A stretch of 64,000 nucleotides of DNA from Azospirillum thiophilum. Lineage in GTDB: Bacteria > Pseudomonadota > Alphaproteobacteria > Azospirillales > Azospirillaceae. Location of the stretch: the NCBI RefSeq assembly GCF_001305595.1, contig NZ_CP012406.1:434001-498000 (forward strand). The letters run 5' to 3'. The notes under the pieces were generated by a model. That model was not told the origin of the DNA and made no database searches. It saw only the letters and a program-made list of their open reading frames with translations. Of the stretch, positions 44,045 through 53,665 are shown piece by piece. The first letter of the stretch is position 1, and each line of letters opens with the position of its first letter. A program made the position numbers and the translations under genes.

Positions 44045-44149
44045 AGTATATCTTGAGCAGTGCAATCATGGCGTGCCTGCATTCCGGCCAAGCATTCCTG
44101 TCGCGCGTTTGGGCCGAATGCCTCTGCCGCGCAGATCGGGGGATGTGCA

Positions 44150-45076
44150 TCAGGGCCGCGGCGGCAGGCTGGAGAAGTGGGGCGGGTTCAGGCCCGCAAC
44201 CTCGGTCAGCAGCTGGGTGAAGCGCTCGGCGGCCGGCGACAGCGAGCGGTTCGCCTTGCGGATGAAGCCGATCCGGCGCACCAGCCCCGGCGTGCGGATC
44301 GGCTCGACGGCGATGCCGTCGCAGTTGGCGGAATCGACCGCGGATTCGGGCAGCACCGATATCCCCAGCCCGGCACGCACCATGCCGACTGCCGTCGACA
44401 TGTAGTTGGCTTCGCAGGCAAGCCCGATCTCCAGCCCCTCCTTTTCCAACACCCGCTCCAGCAGGGAACGGACGCTGGTGCCGCGGGCGGTGAGGATCAG
44501 CGGGAAGGCCGCAACCTCCTTCAGCAGCAGCGGCCGCCGTCCGGCCAGGGGATGGTCGACGGGGAAGAAGGCGCACATGCGGTCGGACAGGAAATCGATC
44601 ACCTCGACGTCGCGGTCCGGCCCGACCCGGCTGCCGATGCCGAAATCCACCTCCTCCGCCTTGACCAGCTGGATGATCCGCTCGGCGACGACGTCGCTGA
44701 CCTTCACGTCGATGTTGGGATGATCGGCGGCGAAGCGGCGGATGGCGAGCGGCAGCAGGCCGGCGGCGACCGACGGCAGGGTCGCCACCGATACCGAGCC
44801 GCGCCGCAGCCCGGCCAGATCGTGGCCGGCATCCATCACCGCCTCCAGCTCGCTCAGCACGCGCTGGAGCGCCGGGAGCAGGTCGCGGCCGGCCTGGGTC
44901 AGCACGACCTGTCGCTTGTTGCGGTCGAACAGGCGGACGCCGAGCGACTCTTCGAGCTGGCGGATCTGCACGGTCAGTGCCGGCTGCGACACATTCACCT
45001 CGGCGGCGGCGCGGGTGAAGCTGCCCAGGCGGGCCACCGCGACGAAAGCCTTGATGTGCCTGACCCCTTGCAGCAT
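44150..45076 (-). CDS. LysR-family transcriptional regulator
   Basis: A 308-residue LysR protein. The HTH (about 10-66) reads GSFTRAAAEVNVSQPALTVQIRQLEESLGVRLFDR, and the effector domain starts at RRGSVSVATLPSVAAGLLP. It is divergent from the citrate-type transporter operon over a 228-bp gap with a palindromic T-N11-A site, so it is the likely regulator of that operon. Confidence 0.87.
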   Translation of the reverse strand: MLQGVRHIKAFVAVARLGSFTRAAAEVNVSQPALTVQIRQLEESLGVRLFDRNKRQVVLTQAGRDLLPALQRVLSELEAVMDAGHDLAGLRRGSVSVATLPSVAAGLLPLAIRRFAADHPNIDVKVSDVVAERIIQLVKAEEVDFGIGSRVGPDRDVEVIDFLSDRMCAFFPVDHPLAGRRPLLLKEVAAFPLILTARGTSVRSLLERVLEKEGLEIGLACEANYMSTAVGMVRAGLGISVLPESAVDSANCDGIAVEPIRTPGLVRRIGFIRKANRSLSPAAERFTQLLTEVAGLNPPHFSSLPPRP

Positions 45077-45099
45077 GGCCGAAATCCCATAAAAAAAAC

Positions 45100-45114
45100 G
45101 GAATACCGTAATCC
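45100..45114. promoter_or_regulatory. Candidate LysR-type operator
   Basis: GGAATACCGTAATCC is an imperfect palindrome (12 of 15 positions) 23 bp from the lysR start, with the T-N11-A layout of LysR sites, in A/T-rich DNA between lysR and the transporter gene. Assignment rests on position and symmetry alone. Confidence 0.5.
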
Positions 45115-45304
45115 AACAAATTCATTTCTCTAATCTGATTGGCGGTTCGTACCATGTCAATCACGGACGCTGCCATCGGACAGAGACGGAACCGCTTGAG
45201 GAAACCGGACACGGTCCGGCAACGGGAGCGGCTTGCCGATCAGGGGCGAAAATGCGTCCGCCCAAGAAGAAAACAATAAGAACATCAAGGTTAGCGGAGG
45301 TCCC

Positions 45305-46654
45305 ATGCTTGCCATACTCGGTCTGGCCACCATCGTCGTGCTGCTGGTGGTCATCATGTCCAACCGGATGTCGCCCCTGGTGGCGCTGATCGCCATACCG
45401 ATCATCGCGGCTCTGATCGGCGGCTTCGGCTTCGGCACGAGCAAGTTCATCATCGACGGCATCCGCGCCATCGCGCCGACCGCCGGCATGTTCGTCTTCG
45501 CCATCATCTTCTTCGGCGTCGTCACCGATGCCGGGATGATGGACCCGATCATCGACCGCATCCTGCGGCTGGTCGGCACCAAGCCGGCCCGCATCACCGT
45601 CGGCACGACGCTGCTGGCGCTGCTGATCCATCTCGACGGGTCGGGCGCGGTCTGCTTCCTCGTCACCATTCCGGCGATGCTGCCGCTCTATGAGCGGCTC
45701 GGCATGGACAAGCGCATCCTGGCGCTGTGCGTGTCGATGGCGGCGGGCGTCAATTTCCTGCCCTGGACCGGGCCGATGATCCGCTCGGCCGCGGCGCTGA
45801 AGGTGCCGGTGACGGACATCTTCAATCCGCTGATCGCGGTGCAGGGTGTCGGGCTGGTCTTCATCTTCGCGGTCGCCTATCTGCTCGGCAAGCGCGAGGA
45901 ACGCCGCCTCGGCCTGTCGGTCGCGGCACTCACCCCCGGCGAGGCGCGCTCGGTTGGCGCCATGGGTGCAGGCAGTGCCGCCGCGGCGGGACCGGCGCCG
46001 CGGGTGCTGACGCCCGAACAGCAAAAGATCCGCCGGCCGAAGCTGTTCTGGGTCAATCTGGCGCTCACCCTCTTCATCATGGGCGTGATGATCGAGGGGG
46101 CGGTCGACCCGGTGGTGATGTTCATGATCGGCACCGTGCTGGCGCTGATGATCAACTACCCCGACGTCAAGATGCAGAAGGACCGCGTCGACGCGCATGC
46201 CAAGGCGGCGCTGATGATGGCGAGCATCCTGTTGGCCGCCGGCGTCTTCACCGGCATCATGGGCGGCACCAAGATGCTGAGCGCCATGGCGCAATCCGCC
46301 GTGGCCTTCGTCCCGCCCGACATGGCGCAGCACATCCCCTTCGCGCTGGGCATCCTGTCGATGCCGCTGAGCCTGCTGTTCGACCCGGACTCCTATTATT
46401 TCGGCATGATGCCGGTGATCGCGGAGGTCTACAAGACGCTGGGCGGCGATCCGATCCAGATCGCGCAGGCCTCCGTGCTGGGCCAGATGACCGTCGGATT
46501 CCCGGTCAGCCCGCTGACCCCCGCCACCTTCCTGGTCGTCGGGCTGTGCGGCATCGGCCTCGGCGAACACCAGAAATTCTCCATTCCCTTCCTCTTCGCG
46601 GCGTCGGTGGTGATGACCGTCACCGCTGCGGTCCTGGGCGTCATTCCGTTCTGA
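45305..46654 (+). CDS. CitMHS-family citrate-type:H+ symporter
   Basis: A 449-residue membrane transporter. LLALLIHLDGSGAVCFLVTIPAMLPLYERLGM and GVNFLPWTGPMIRSAAAL are characteristic of the CitMHS family, as is the C-terminal LLFDPDSYYFGMMPV. It imports citrate or a related tricarboxylate, often with a divalent cation. GGAGG lies six bases before ATG 45305. It leads an operon with two AtuA-type genes. Confidence 0.87.
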   Translation: MLAILGLATIVVLLVVIMSNRMSPLVALIAIPIIAALIGGFGFGTSKFIIDGIRAIAPTAGMFVFAIIFFGVVTDAGMMDPIIDRILRLVGTKPARITVGTTLLALLIHLDGSGAVCFLVTIPAMLPLYERLGMDKRILALCVSMAAGVNFLPWTGPMIRSAAALKVPVTDIFNPLIAVQGVGLVFIFAVAYLLGKREERRLGLSVAALTPGEARSVGAMGAGSAAAAGPAPRVLTPEQQKIRRPKLFWVNLALTLFIMGVMIEGAVDPVVMFMIGTVLALMINYPDVKMQKDRVDAHAKAALMMASILLAAGVFTGIMGGTKMLSAMAQSAVAFVPPDMAQHIPFALGILSMPLSLLFDPDSYYFGMMPVIAEVYKTLGGDPIQIAQASVLGQMTVGFPVSPLTPATFLVVGLCGIGLGEHQKFSIPFLFAASVVMTVTAAVLGVIPF

Positions 46655-46685
46655 CCTCCGGGCATCCGCAAGACAGGAGCACATC

Positions 46686-48029
46686 ATGAAAAGCATCCGT
46701 ATCGGGTCGGGCGCCGGCTATTCGGGCGACCGCATCGAACCGGCGGTCGAGCTGGCCGAACAGGGCGATATCCAGTATCTCGTGTTCGAATGCCTGGCCG
46801 AGCGCACCATCGCCATCGCCCAGGGCGCCAAGCGCAAGGATCCGGCCAAAGGCTACGACCCGCTGCTGGAAGCGCGCATGCGGGCGGTGCTGGAGCCCTG
46901 CCACAGCCGGGGCATCCGCATCGTCACCAACATGGGGGCGGCCAATCCGGCGGCCGGGGCGGCGAAGATCCGCGAGATCGCGCGCTCGCTCGGGCTGGAG
47001 GGGCTGAAGATCGCCGCGGTGTCGGGCGACGATGTGCTGGAGACACTGGTCTCCGGCGGCCACCGCATCGAGGAGACCGGCGCCCCGGTGGCAGAGCTGG
47101 CCGACCGGCTGGTCTCCGCCAACGCCTATCTGGGAGCGGCGCCGCTGGTCGAGGCGCTGCGGGCCGGCGCCGACGTGGTGATCACCGGCCGCGTCGCCGA
47201 TCCCGCCCTGTTCCTCGCCCCGCAGATCTTCGAGTTCGGCTGGTCGATGGAGGACTGGGACCGGCTGGGCAAGGGCACCGCGGTCGGCCATCTGCTGGAA
47301 TGCGCCGGACAGGTCACCGGCGGCTATTTCGCCGATCCCGGCGTCAAGGACGTCGCCGGGCTGGCCCGGCTGGGCTTTCCGATCGCCGAGGTGGCGGAGG
47401 ACGGCAGCGCGGTGATCACCAAGGTCGCCGGCTCCGGCGGGGCGGTGACCACCGCGACCTGCAAGGAACAGCTGCTCTACGAGATCCACGACCCGTCAGC
47501 CTACGTTACCCCCGACGTGGTCGCCGACTTCTCGCACGTCACCTTCGCCCAGGAGGGGCCGGACCGTGTGCGGGTCGCCGGCGCCAGCGGGAGGAAGCGG
47601 CCGGACACGCTGAAGGTCTCGGTCGGCTATCTCGACAGCTACATCGGCGAGGGGCAGATCTCCTATGCCGGGCCGGGGGCGGTCGCCCGCGGGCGGCTGG
47701 CGCTGGAGATCGTGCGCGAGCGGCTGGAGTTGACCGGCGTGCGCGCGACCGAGCTGCGCTTCGACCTGATCGGCATCGATTCCATCCATGGTGACGCGCT
47801 TTCGACCGCCGGGGAACAGGAGCCCTACGAGGTCCGCGTCCGCGTGGTGGGGCGCGCCGACAGCATGGCCGAGGCGGTGCGCATCGGCAACGAGGTGGAG
47901 ACGCTCTACACCAACGGCCCGGCCAGCGGCGGCGGCGCCACCAAGTCGGCGAAGGAGGTGGTGGCCATGCTGTCGGCCCTGCTGCCCCGTGCCCTGGCGA
48001 AACCTGCCGTCGACCATGTGGAGGCCTGA
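46686..48029 (+). CDS. AtuA-family (DUF1446) protein
   Basis: A 447-residue soluble protein. IRIGSGAGYSGDRIEPAVELAEQGD and LVFECLAERTIAIAQG, then RIVTNMGAANP and VITGRVADPALFLAP, are typical of the acyclic-terpene-utilisation AtuA family. The chemistry is unknown, and most family members are not in terpene pathways. Here it follows a citrate-type transporter by 31 bp, which suggests a step in tricarboxylate use. Confidence 0.83.
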   Translation: MKSIRIGSGAGYSGDRIEPAVELAEQGDIQYLVFECLAERTIAIAQGAKRKDPAKGYDPLLEARMRAVLEPCHSRGIRIVTNMGAANPAAGAAKIREIARSLGLEGLKIAAVSGDDVLETLVSGGHRIEETGAPVAELADRLVSANAYLGAAPLVEALRAGADVVITGRVADPALFLAPQIFEFGWSMEDWDRLGKGTAVGHLLECAGQVTGGYFADPGVKDVAGLARLGFPIAEVAEDGSAVITKVAGSGGAVTTATCKEQLLYEIHDPSAYVTPDVVADFSHVTFAQEGPDRVRVAGASGRKRPDTLKVSVGYLDSYIGEGQISYAGPGAVARGRLALEIVRERLELTGVRATELRFDLIGIDSIHGDALSTAGEQEPYEVRVRVVGRADSMAEAVRIGNEVETLYTNGPASGGGATKSAKEVVAMLSALLPRALAKPAVDHVEA

Positions 48030-48030
48030 C

Positions 48031-48345
48031 ATGAAACTCCGTGACATCGCCCATTCCCGCACCGGCGACAAGGGCGACATCTCCAACATCTCGGTCATCG
48101 TCTTCGACGAGGCCGACTATCCGCTGATCGAGGCCGCGGTCACGCCGGAGCGCGTGAAGGCGCTGTTCGCCGAGGTCGTGCATGGCGAGGTGGTGCGCTA
48201 CACCGTCCCCAGCATCGGCGCGCTGAACTTCGTGATGCAAAAGGCGCTGGGCGGCGGCGTCACCCGGTCGCTGGCGCTCGACGCCCACGGCAAGTGTTTG
48301 GCCTCGGCCCTGCTCGATCTCGACATCCCGGGCCGGGCGGCCTGA
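48031..48345 (+). CDS. AtuA-associated ferredoxin-fold small protein
   Basis: A 104-residue protein starting MKLRDIAHSRTGDKGDISNIS, the signature of the small domain that is fused to or follows AtuA proteins. It has LNFVMQKALGGGVTRSLALDAHGK near the end. It starts one base after the atuA-type stop, so the two are surely co-translated and likely form a complex. Confidence 0.82.
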   Translation: MKLRDIAHSRTGDKGDISNISVIVFDEADYPLIEAAVTPERVKALFAEVVHGEVVRYTVPSIGALNFVMQKALGGGVTRSLALDAHGKCLASALLDLDIPGRAA

Positions 48346-48380
48346 CCGGCGTCCGAGCGATTGGCTTTCGGTGTCGCGGT

Positions 48381-48426
48381 GGCCCGCCGATCGGGGGACA
48401 TGCTTCCTCCGATCGGCGGGCCTTTC
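48381..48426. terminator. Bidirectional terminator between the AtuA operon and chemoreceptor gene
   Basis: GGCCCGCCGATCGG (48381-48394) and CCGATCGGCGGGCC (48409-48422) are perfect 14-bp arms with a 14-nt loop, followed by TTTCC. It lies between convergent 3' ends. Confidence 0.85.
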
Positions 48427-48437
48427 CGTTCGCGCCG

Positions 48438-50132
48438 TCAGCCGGCGCGCACCTGGGTCAGGAAGCGGTGGACCTCGCCGCGCAGACCCTCGGTGCGGAC
48501 CGAGAGCTCGCGGATGCATTCCAGCACTTCGTAGGCGACTTTGCCGCTCTGTCCGGCGGCGGTGTTCACGCCGCCGATGCTGGTCGACACCTCGTGGCTG
48601 CCCTGGGCGGCCTGCTGGATGTTGCGGCTGATCTCGCGGGTCGCGGCCCCCTGCTGCTCGACCGCCGAGGCGATGGAGGTGGCGACGTCGTTGACCCGGC
48701 CGATGACGCGGGCGACGCCCTGGATTTCCTGGACGGCCTGCGCGGTCTCGCTCTGGATGTTGGAGACCTGGGCGGCGATGTCCTCGGTCGCCTTGGCGGT
48801 CTGGTTGGCCAGCGCCTTGACCTCGCTCGCCACCACGGCGAAGCCCTTGCCGGCCTCCCCGGCGCGGGCGGCCTCGATGGTGGCGTTCAGCGCCAGCAGG
48901 TTGGTCTGGCTGGCGATGGAGTTGATCAGCTCGACCACCGCGCCGATGCGCTCCACCGCGCCGGCCAGCCCCTCCACCTTGCTGTTGGCGCGTTCGGCGC
49001 TCTCCACCGCCTCGCGGGCGATCTGCGAGGACTGGCCGACCTGACGGCTGATCTCGCCGATGGAGCTGGACAGCTCCTCGGTGGCGGATGCCACGGTCTG
49101 GACGTTGGCGGAGGTCTGTTCGGTCGCCGAGGCGGCGGCGCCGGCCAGCTTGCCGGTCTGGTCGGCGGCGCGGGTCATGCCTTGGGCGCGCAGCTCGATC
49201 CCCTCCGCCTCCTTGGCGACGTCGTGGATCAGGTTGCCGACCGACTGCTCGAACTGGTCGGCGAGCCGGGCGGTGGCCTGACGCTTCTCAGCCTCGGTTC
49301 GGTGCGCCAGTTCGGTCTGCCGGGACTCCAGCTCCGCCTTGGCAACGGCGTTCTCCTTGAAGACCTGCAGCGCCTGGGCCATGCCGCCGATCTCGTTGCG
49401 CCGGGCGGCTTCCGGGAAGGTGACGGCGAGGTCGCCGGCGGCGAGCGAGGTCATCTTGTCGCGCAGGCGGTGCAGCGAGCCGACGATGTCGCGGTTGATC
49501 AGGAAGGCGATCAGCATCAGGCCGCAGATCAGCGCCGCGGTGATGCCGCCGATCCTGATCAGGAATTCGCGATAGGCGGCATCGATGTCGTCGGTGTAGA
49601 CGCCGGAACCGACGATCAGGCCGAGCGGCTGGTAACGCTGCACATAGTTGGTCTTCAGCAGCGGAATGTCGGAGCCGAGCTTGGGCCAGACATAGCGGAC
49701 GATGGCGTCCTCCTGCGTCCGCATCGTGTCGACGATCTCGCGGACGAAGTATTTCCCGGCCTTGTCCTGGAGCTGGGTGCGGTCGGTGCCGACCGCCTTG
49801 TGGTTGGACGGGTTGGCGACGGCGACGCCCTTCATGTCGTAGGCGAACAGATAGTCGGCGCCCTTGTGGTATGACATCGCATGCACGGCGTTGCGGAAGC
49901 GCGTCAGCGCCTCGTCCCGGCCGATGGCCTTGGACTCGACCTCGGCGTTCAATCCCTTCGCCAGGCCGACGGCCATTTCCACCACGGAGCGGATGGTGTC
50001 GATGCGGTCGTCCACCATGCGCTGGTGGGAGACTGTGCTGCTGACGGCGATGACGATCAGCGACGCCAACACGGAAACGGAAACGAGGGCGATCAGCTTC
50101 ACGCGGATCGTCAGATTTTCAAGCAGCCTCAT
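48438..50132 (-). CDS. Methyl-accepting chemotaxis protein with a Cache sensor domain
   Basis: A 564-residue chemoreceptor. TM1 (about 12-30), a periplasmic sCache_2 domain with HKGADYLFAYDMKGVAVANPSNHKAVG, and TM2 (about 190-212) are followed by HAMP and a signalling domain. The hairpin tip reads EAARAGEAGKGFAVVASEVKALANQTAKATEDI (in parts). Such Cache domains bind small organic acids. It may feed chemotaxis toward substrates of the neighbouring transporters. The first 276 bp upstream (50133-50408) hold an A/T-rich promoter zone near 50330-50370. Confidence 0.9.
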   Translation of the reverse strand: MRLLENLTIRVKLIALVSVSVLASLIVIAVSSTVSHQRMVDDRIDTIRSVVEMAVGLAKGLNAEVESKAIGRDEALTRFRNAVHAMSYHKGADYLFAYDMKGVAVANPSNHKAVGTDRTQLQDKAGKYFVREIVDTMRTQEDAIVRYVWPKLGSDIPLLKTNYVQRYQPLGLIVGSGVYTDDIDAAYREFLIRIGGITAALICGLMLIAFLINRDIVGSLHRLRDKMTSLAAGDLAVTFPEAARRNEIGGMAQALQVFKENAVAKAELESRQTELAHRTEAEKRQATARLADQFEQSVGNLIHDVAKEAEGIELRAQGMTRAADQTGKLAGAAASATEQTSANVQTVASATEELSSSIGEISRQVGQSSQIAREAVESAERANSKVEGLAGAVERIGAVVELINSIASQTNLLALNATIEAARAGEAGKGFAVVASEVKALANQTAKATEDIAAQVSNIQSETAQAVQEIQGVARVIGRVNDVATSIASAVEQQGAATREISRNIQQAAQGSHEVSTSIGGVNTAAGQSGKVAYEVLECIRELSVRTEGLRGEVHRFLTQVRAG

Positions 50133-50408
50133 GCCACGGTCTTTCCTGAGCTGACGGTTTTTTCGGTCGTGCGGCGACGGCTTCCCGGCTCTCGGCGGGC
50201 CCTTGTCGGATGGAGTCTGAACAGGAAGTCATCGCGGGAAAATTGCCGCGCCGAAGGGCTGGAGCCGGACGGGATGCCCGGGCGGCCGGACGGCGCACAT
50301 ACTGGGAGTCGCCGCCACGTTAGCCGCGATGCTTTAAAACTTTCTTTGCGTCAGGATATTTCGCGCCTGGAAAACACCCTGTCGTCGGCTTCGGCGGAGC
50401 AGGCGGCC

Positions 50409-52985
50409 TCAGGGCAGTTGGGTCGCTGATTGCCACAGTTTCAGGAAATGCCGGTGCTTCAGCGGGTCGAGGAAGACCAGCAGCGCCGCGCTGAGCGCGA
50501 TGGGATGGAGCGGTGCAACGGTGCTGGAACGCAGGCCGGAGGCCGAAGCCTCGCGGGTCACGGTGGAGGAGAGGGCGTAGAGGGCGGAGCGGCCGGCGAC
50601 CACCTCCTGGCCGCGGGTGGACAGCAGGTAATCGATGAAGCGGCCGGCCAGGCCGGGGCGGGGGGCCGATTTCGGAATTACCGCGACGCGCGAGATGACG
50701 AGCGTGTAGTCCTCCGGCATCACGATGCCGATGGGCGCTCCCGCCGCCACCCGTGCCCGTGCGTAGGAGCCGAGGACATTGTAGGCGATCAGCGCCTCGC
50801 CCCGCTCCACCATGTCGAGGAGGTCGGCGGTGCAGCAGGCCGTCCGCACCTGGGCGTTGCCCATCAGCCCCACCAGCTGCCAGTACTGGCTGAACAGCAG
50901 CGCGTCGTGGGAGGCCAGCAGGTAGCCGATGCCGCTGCCGGCCACGTCGTAGGTGGCGACCAGCCGGCCGTAATGGGCGCGGTCCTCGCGCAGCAGCCGG
51001 ATCAGCGCGTCGCGGGTGCGCGGCACCCGGTCGTCGGGGAGGCGGTTGCGGTCGTAGGCGATCACCGCCGGCTCGAAGGTGAAGCCGAAGGCCTCGTTCC
51101 GCCAGTTGGCCCAGCCCGGCAGGAAATGGGTGTCGGCGGGGACATGGGGCTGGGTGTGCCCGTCATTCACCAGCTTGACCTGGAGGTCGGCGGCGGAGCT
51201 GATCAGCAGGTCCGGCTTGTCGGTGTCGGCATCCCTGACCGCGCGGGCGTACAGCTCGGAGGTGCCGACGTCGACATACTCGACTGTGACGTCCGGGTTG
51301 ACGCGCTGGAAGTCGAGGACCAGCGGTTCCATCGCCTGACGGTCGGTCGCCGCATGGATGCGCAGCCGCTCGCGCGCCGTGCCGGGGGCGGGATAGGTGA
51401 GGGTGGTCTGGGCCGCCGTCTTCGCCGCCGCTTGCGCCATGGCCTGGGTGGGCGGACAGAGGGTGGCGATGAAGGCCAAGGTCGCCGCCAGCAAGGCCGC
51501 CCGGCCGGCGGACGTGCCGGGCGCAGCGCCGGTGGAAACGGGGGCCGGAGCGGGGAGATCGATCCGCGCGACCAGCCCGCCGCCGGGACGGTCGAGCAGC
51601 GACAGGGCGGCGCCATGCGCCTCCGCCACCGAATGGACGATGGCCAGCCCCAGCCCGCTGCCGGCGATGCCGGCCGCCGAGCTGCCGCGCCCGAAGCGGG
51701 TCAGCACGGTGGCCTTCTCCGCGTCGGGGATGCCGGGGCCGCGGTCGGCCACTTCGATGCGCAGCCCGCGGTCGCCGGGGCGGCGGGCCAGCGACACCTC
51801 GATGGCGGCTTCGGCACCGGCATATTTCACCGCATTGTCGACGAGGTTGGTCAGCGCCTCGCGCAGGCTGATGGCGTCGCCGGGGACAAGGCCCGGTTCG
51901 GCCTCGGGCTCGATCTCCAGCCGGATCGCGGTTTCCCCGGCGACCGGACGCGCCCGCTGGATCACCTGCTCCAGCAGGGCGCCGACATCGACGTCCGCCG
52001 GCTTCAACGCTTCGCTGCGGTGCATCACCATGGCGTGGTTGAGAAGCTGGCTGGTGAGGTGGCTCGCCTCCACGGCGTTGCGGTGGACGCGCTGGGCGAT
52101 CCGGCGCAGGGCGGCGGGGTCGTCCTCGTCCGCCGCCAGCTCGGCCTGGAGGCGCAGGCTGGCGAGTGGCGTGCGGATCTGGTGCGCGGCGTCGGCCAGG
52201 AAGGTCTGCATGGTGTCCAGGTTGGATTTCAGCCGTTCCATCAGCTGGTTGATGGCGTGGACGAGCTGCGACACCTCCTGCGGCGGTGGCATGGCGATGG
52301 GGGAGAGGTCGCGGGCGTGCCGGTCGCGCAGCGCGCGTTCCAGCGTGCCGAGCGGGGCCAGCGCCTGCCGGATGCCGAACCACACCAGCCCGGCCACGGC
52401 GAGCAGGGCGAAGACGATGGGCAGGAAGGCGTTGGCGAGGATGTCGCGGGCCAGGGCCTGCCGCTCCTCCCGCGTCTGGGCGACGGCGATGGTCACCCAG
52501 CCGGCGAGGCCCGGATGCGCGACGAAGCGGTCGAGGGTGGCGATTCGCACTCGGGCGTCGCGGTAGGTGGCGTCGGCGAAGCGCGGGCGCACGCTGGCGC
52601 CGGGCCTGGCGGTCACCGGCAGGTCGTCGTAACCGGTGATGGGCGAACCGTCGGGCGCGGCGATGCGGTAGAAAAGGCGGTCGCGTCCGCCCTGCGGCCC
52701 GTCCTCCACCCCATCCTGTGCCCCGCCCTGGGCCAGGATGCTGAGCGAGGAATAGGGCAGGTCGACCAGGAAACGGCCATCCTGCACCCGCACCGCGTCG
52801 GCGATGGACAGGGCCGACGCTGCCAGCAGCCGGTCGAAGGCGGCGTCGGCGGCCCGCCTGGCATAGGCGTCGACGAACAGGAACAGCCCGCCGGTCAGCA
52901 CCGCCAGGACGCCGAGCAGCCGGACGAACAGGCGGCGGCGCAGCGAATAGGTGCCGTCAGTCGCCGATGCGGATTTCCGCCACAT
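50409..52985 (-). CDS. TctE-like sensor kinase fused to a periplasmic solute-binding domain
   Basis: An 858-residue fusion. TM1 (about 22-40), a periplasmic sensor region and TM2 (about 187-205) lead to HAMP and a HisKA domain with His268 (ADAAHQIRTPLAS). The ATPase has NLVDNAVKYA, DRGPGIPD and GSGLGLAIVH. From about 494 a hydrophobic, signal-like stretch (RAALLAATLAFIATLC...AMA) is followed by a 330-residue type-2 binding-protein domain (LRIHAATDRQAMEPLVLDFQRVNPDV; LISSAADLQ; YNVLGSYARAR). The frame is unbroken. It overlaps tctD by 29 bp. Confidence 0.85.
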   Translation of the reverse strand: MWRKSASATDGTYSLRRRLFVRLLGVLAVLTGGLFLFVDAYARRAADAAFDRLLAASALSIADAVRVQDGRFLVDLPYSSLSILAQGGAQDGVEDGPQGGRDRLFYRIAAPDGSPITGYDDLPVTARPGASVRPRFADATYRDARVRIATLDRFVAHPGLAGWVTIAVAQTREERQALARDILANAFLPIVFALLAVAGLVWFGIRQALAPLGTLERALRDRHARDLSPIAMPPPQEVSQLVHAINQLMERLKSNLDTMQTFLADAAHQIRTPLASLRLQAELAADEDDPAALRRIAQRVHRNAVEASHLTSQLLNHAMVMHRSEALKPADVDVGALLEQVIQRARPVAGETAIRLEIEPEAEPGLVPGDAISLREALTNLVDNAVKYAGAEAAIEVSLARRPGDRGLRIEVADRGPGIPDAEKATVLTRFGRGSSAAGIAGSGLGLAIVHSVAEAHGAALSLLDRPGGGLVARIDLPAPAPVSTGAAPGTSAGRAALLAATLAFIATLCPPTQAMAQAAAKTAAQTTLTYPAPGTARERLRIHAATDRQAMEPLVLDFQRVNPDVTVEYVDVGTSELYARAVRDADTDKPDLLISSAADLQVKLVNDGHTQPHVPADTHFLPGWANWRNEAFGFTFEPAVIAYDRNRLPDDRVPRTRDALIRLLREDRAHYGRLVATYDVAGSGIGYLLASHDALLFSQYWQLVGLMGNAQVRTACCTADLLDMVERGEALIAYNVLGSYARARVAAGAPIGIVMPEDYTLVISRVAVIPKSAPRPGLAGRFIDYLLSTRGQEVVAGRSALYALSSTVTREASASGLRSSTVAPLHPIALSAALLVFLDPLKHRHFLKLWQSATQLP

Positions 52986-53631
52986 ATCCCAGCCCCCGAA
53001 CCGTGCGGATCTCCATGGACGATCCCTGCATCTTGCGCCGCAGCCGCGACACGTACAACTCGATGGCGTTCAGCGCGGTGGGCTGGTCCAGGCTGAACAG
53101 GCGGTCCATCAGATCCTCCTTCGACATCACGCTGCCGAGCCCGCCGAGGAAGAGTTCCAGCAGGCGGAATTCGCGCCCGCCCAGCTCGACCGGCCGGCCG
53201 TCCACCTGCACCGTCTTGGCCGCGGCGTCGAACAGTATGTTGCCGAACTGCGTGCGCGACGACGCCATGCCCTGGGAGCGGCGCAGCAGCGCCCGGCAGC
53301 GTGCCTCCAGCTCGCGCAGGTCGAAGGGCTTGACGATGAAGTCGTCGGCGCCGAGGTCGAGCAGGTCGATCTTCACGTCGACCTGCGAGCGGGCGGTCAT
53401 CATCAGCACCGGGGTGGCGTTGCGGCGCCGGCGCAGTTGGCCAAGCAGCGCCTGCCCGTCGATGCCCGGCAGCATGATGTCGAGCAGGACGAGCTGGTAG
53501 GGTTCCCGGCGCAGCAGCTCCTCCGCCTCGTGGCCGTCGGCCACCCAGTCCACCGCGTAGCCCAGCTTGCGCAGGCGGTGGACGATGGCGTCGGCCAGAT
53601 CCTCGGTGTCCTCGACGACGAGAATGCGCAT
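52957..53631 (-). CDS. tctD: OmpR-type response regulator TctD
   Basis: A 224-residue regulator. The receiver has VVEDTEDLADAI, phosphoacceptor Asp51 (LVLLDIMLPGIDG) and Lys in DFIVKPFD; the winged-helix domain ends in YVSRLRRKMQGSSMEIRTVRGLGYVAE. It pairs with the overlapping TctE-like kinase. In known systems TctD activates the tctCBA tricarboxylate uptake genes, which lie upstream in this operon. Confidence 0.88.
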   Translation of the reverse strand: MRILVVEDTEDLADAIVHRLRKLGYAVDWVADGHEAEELLRREPYQLVLLDIMLPGIDGQALLGQLRRRRNATPVLMMTARSQVDVKIDLLDLGADDFIVKPFDLRELEARCRALLRRSQGMASSRTQFGNILFDAAAKTVQVDGRPVELGGREFRLLELFLGGLGSVMSKEDLMDRLFSLDQPTALNAIELYVSRLRRKMQGSSMEIRTVRGLGYVAEIRIGD

Positions 53632-53665
53632 GGGCTGCCCCTCCGGTCTGGACCTGTCCGACGCC

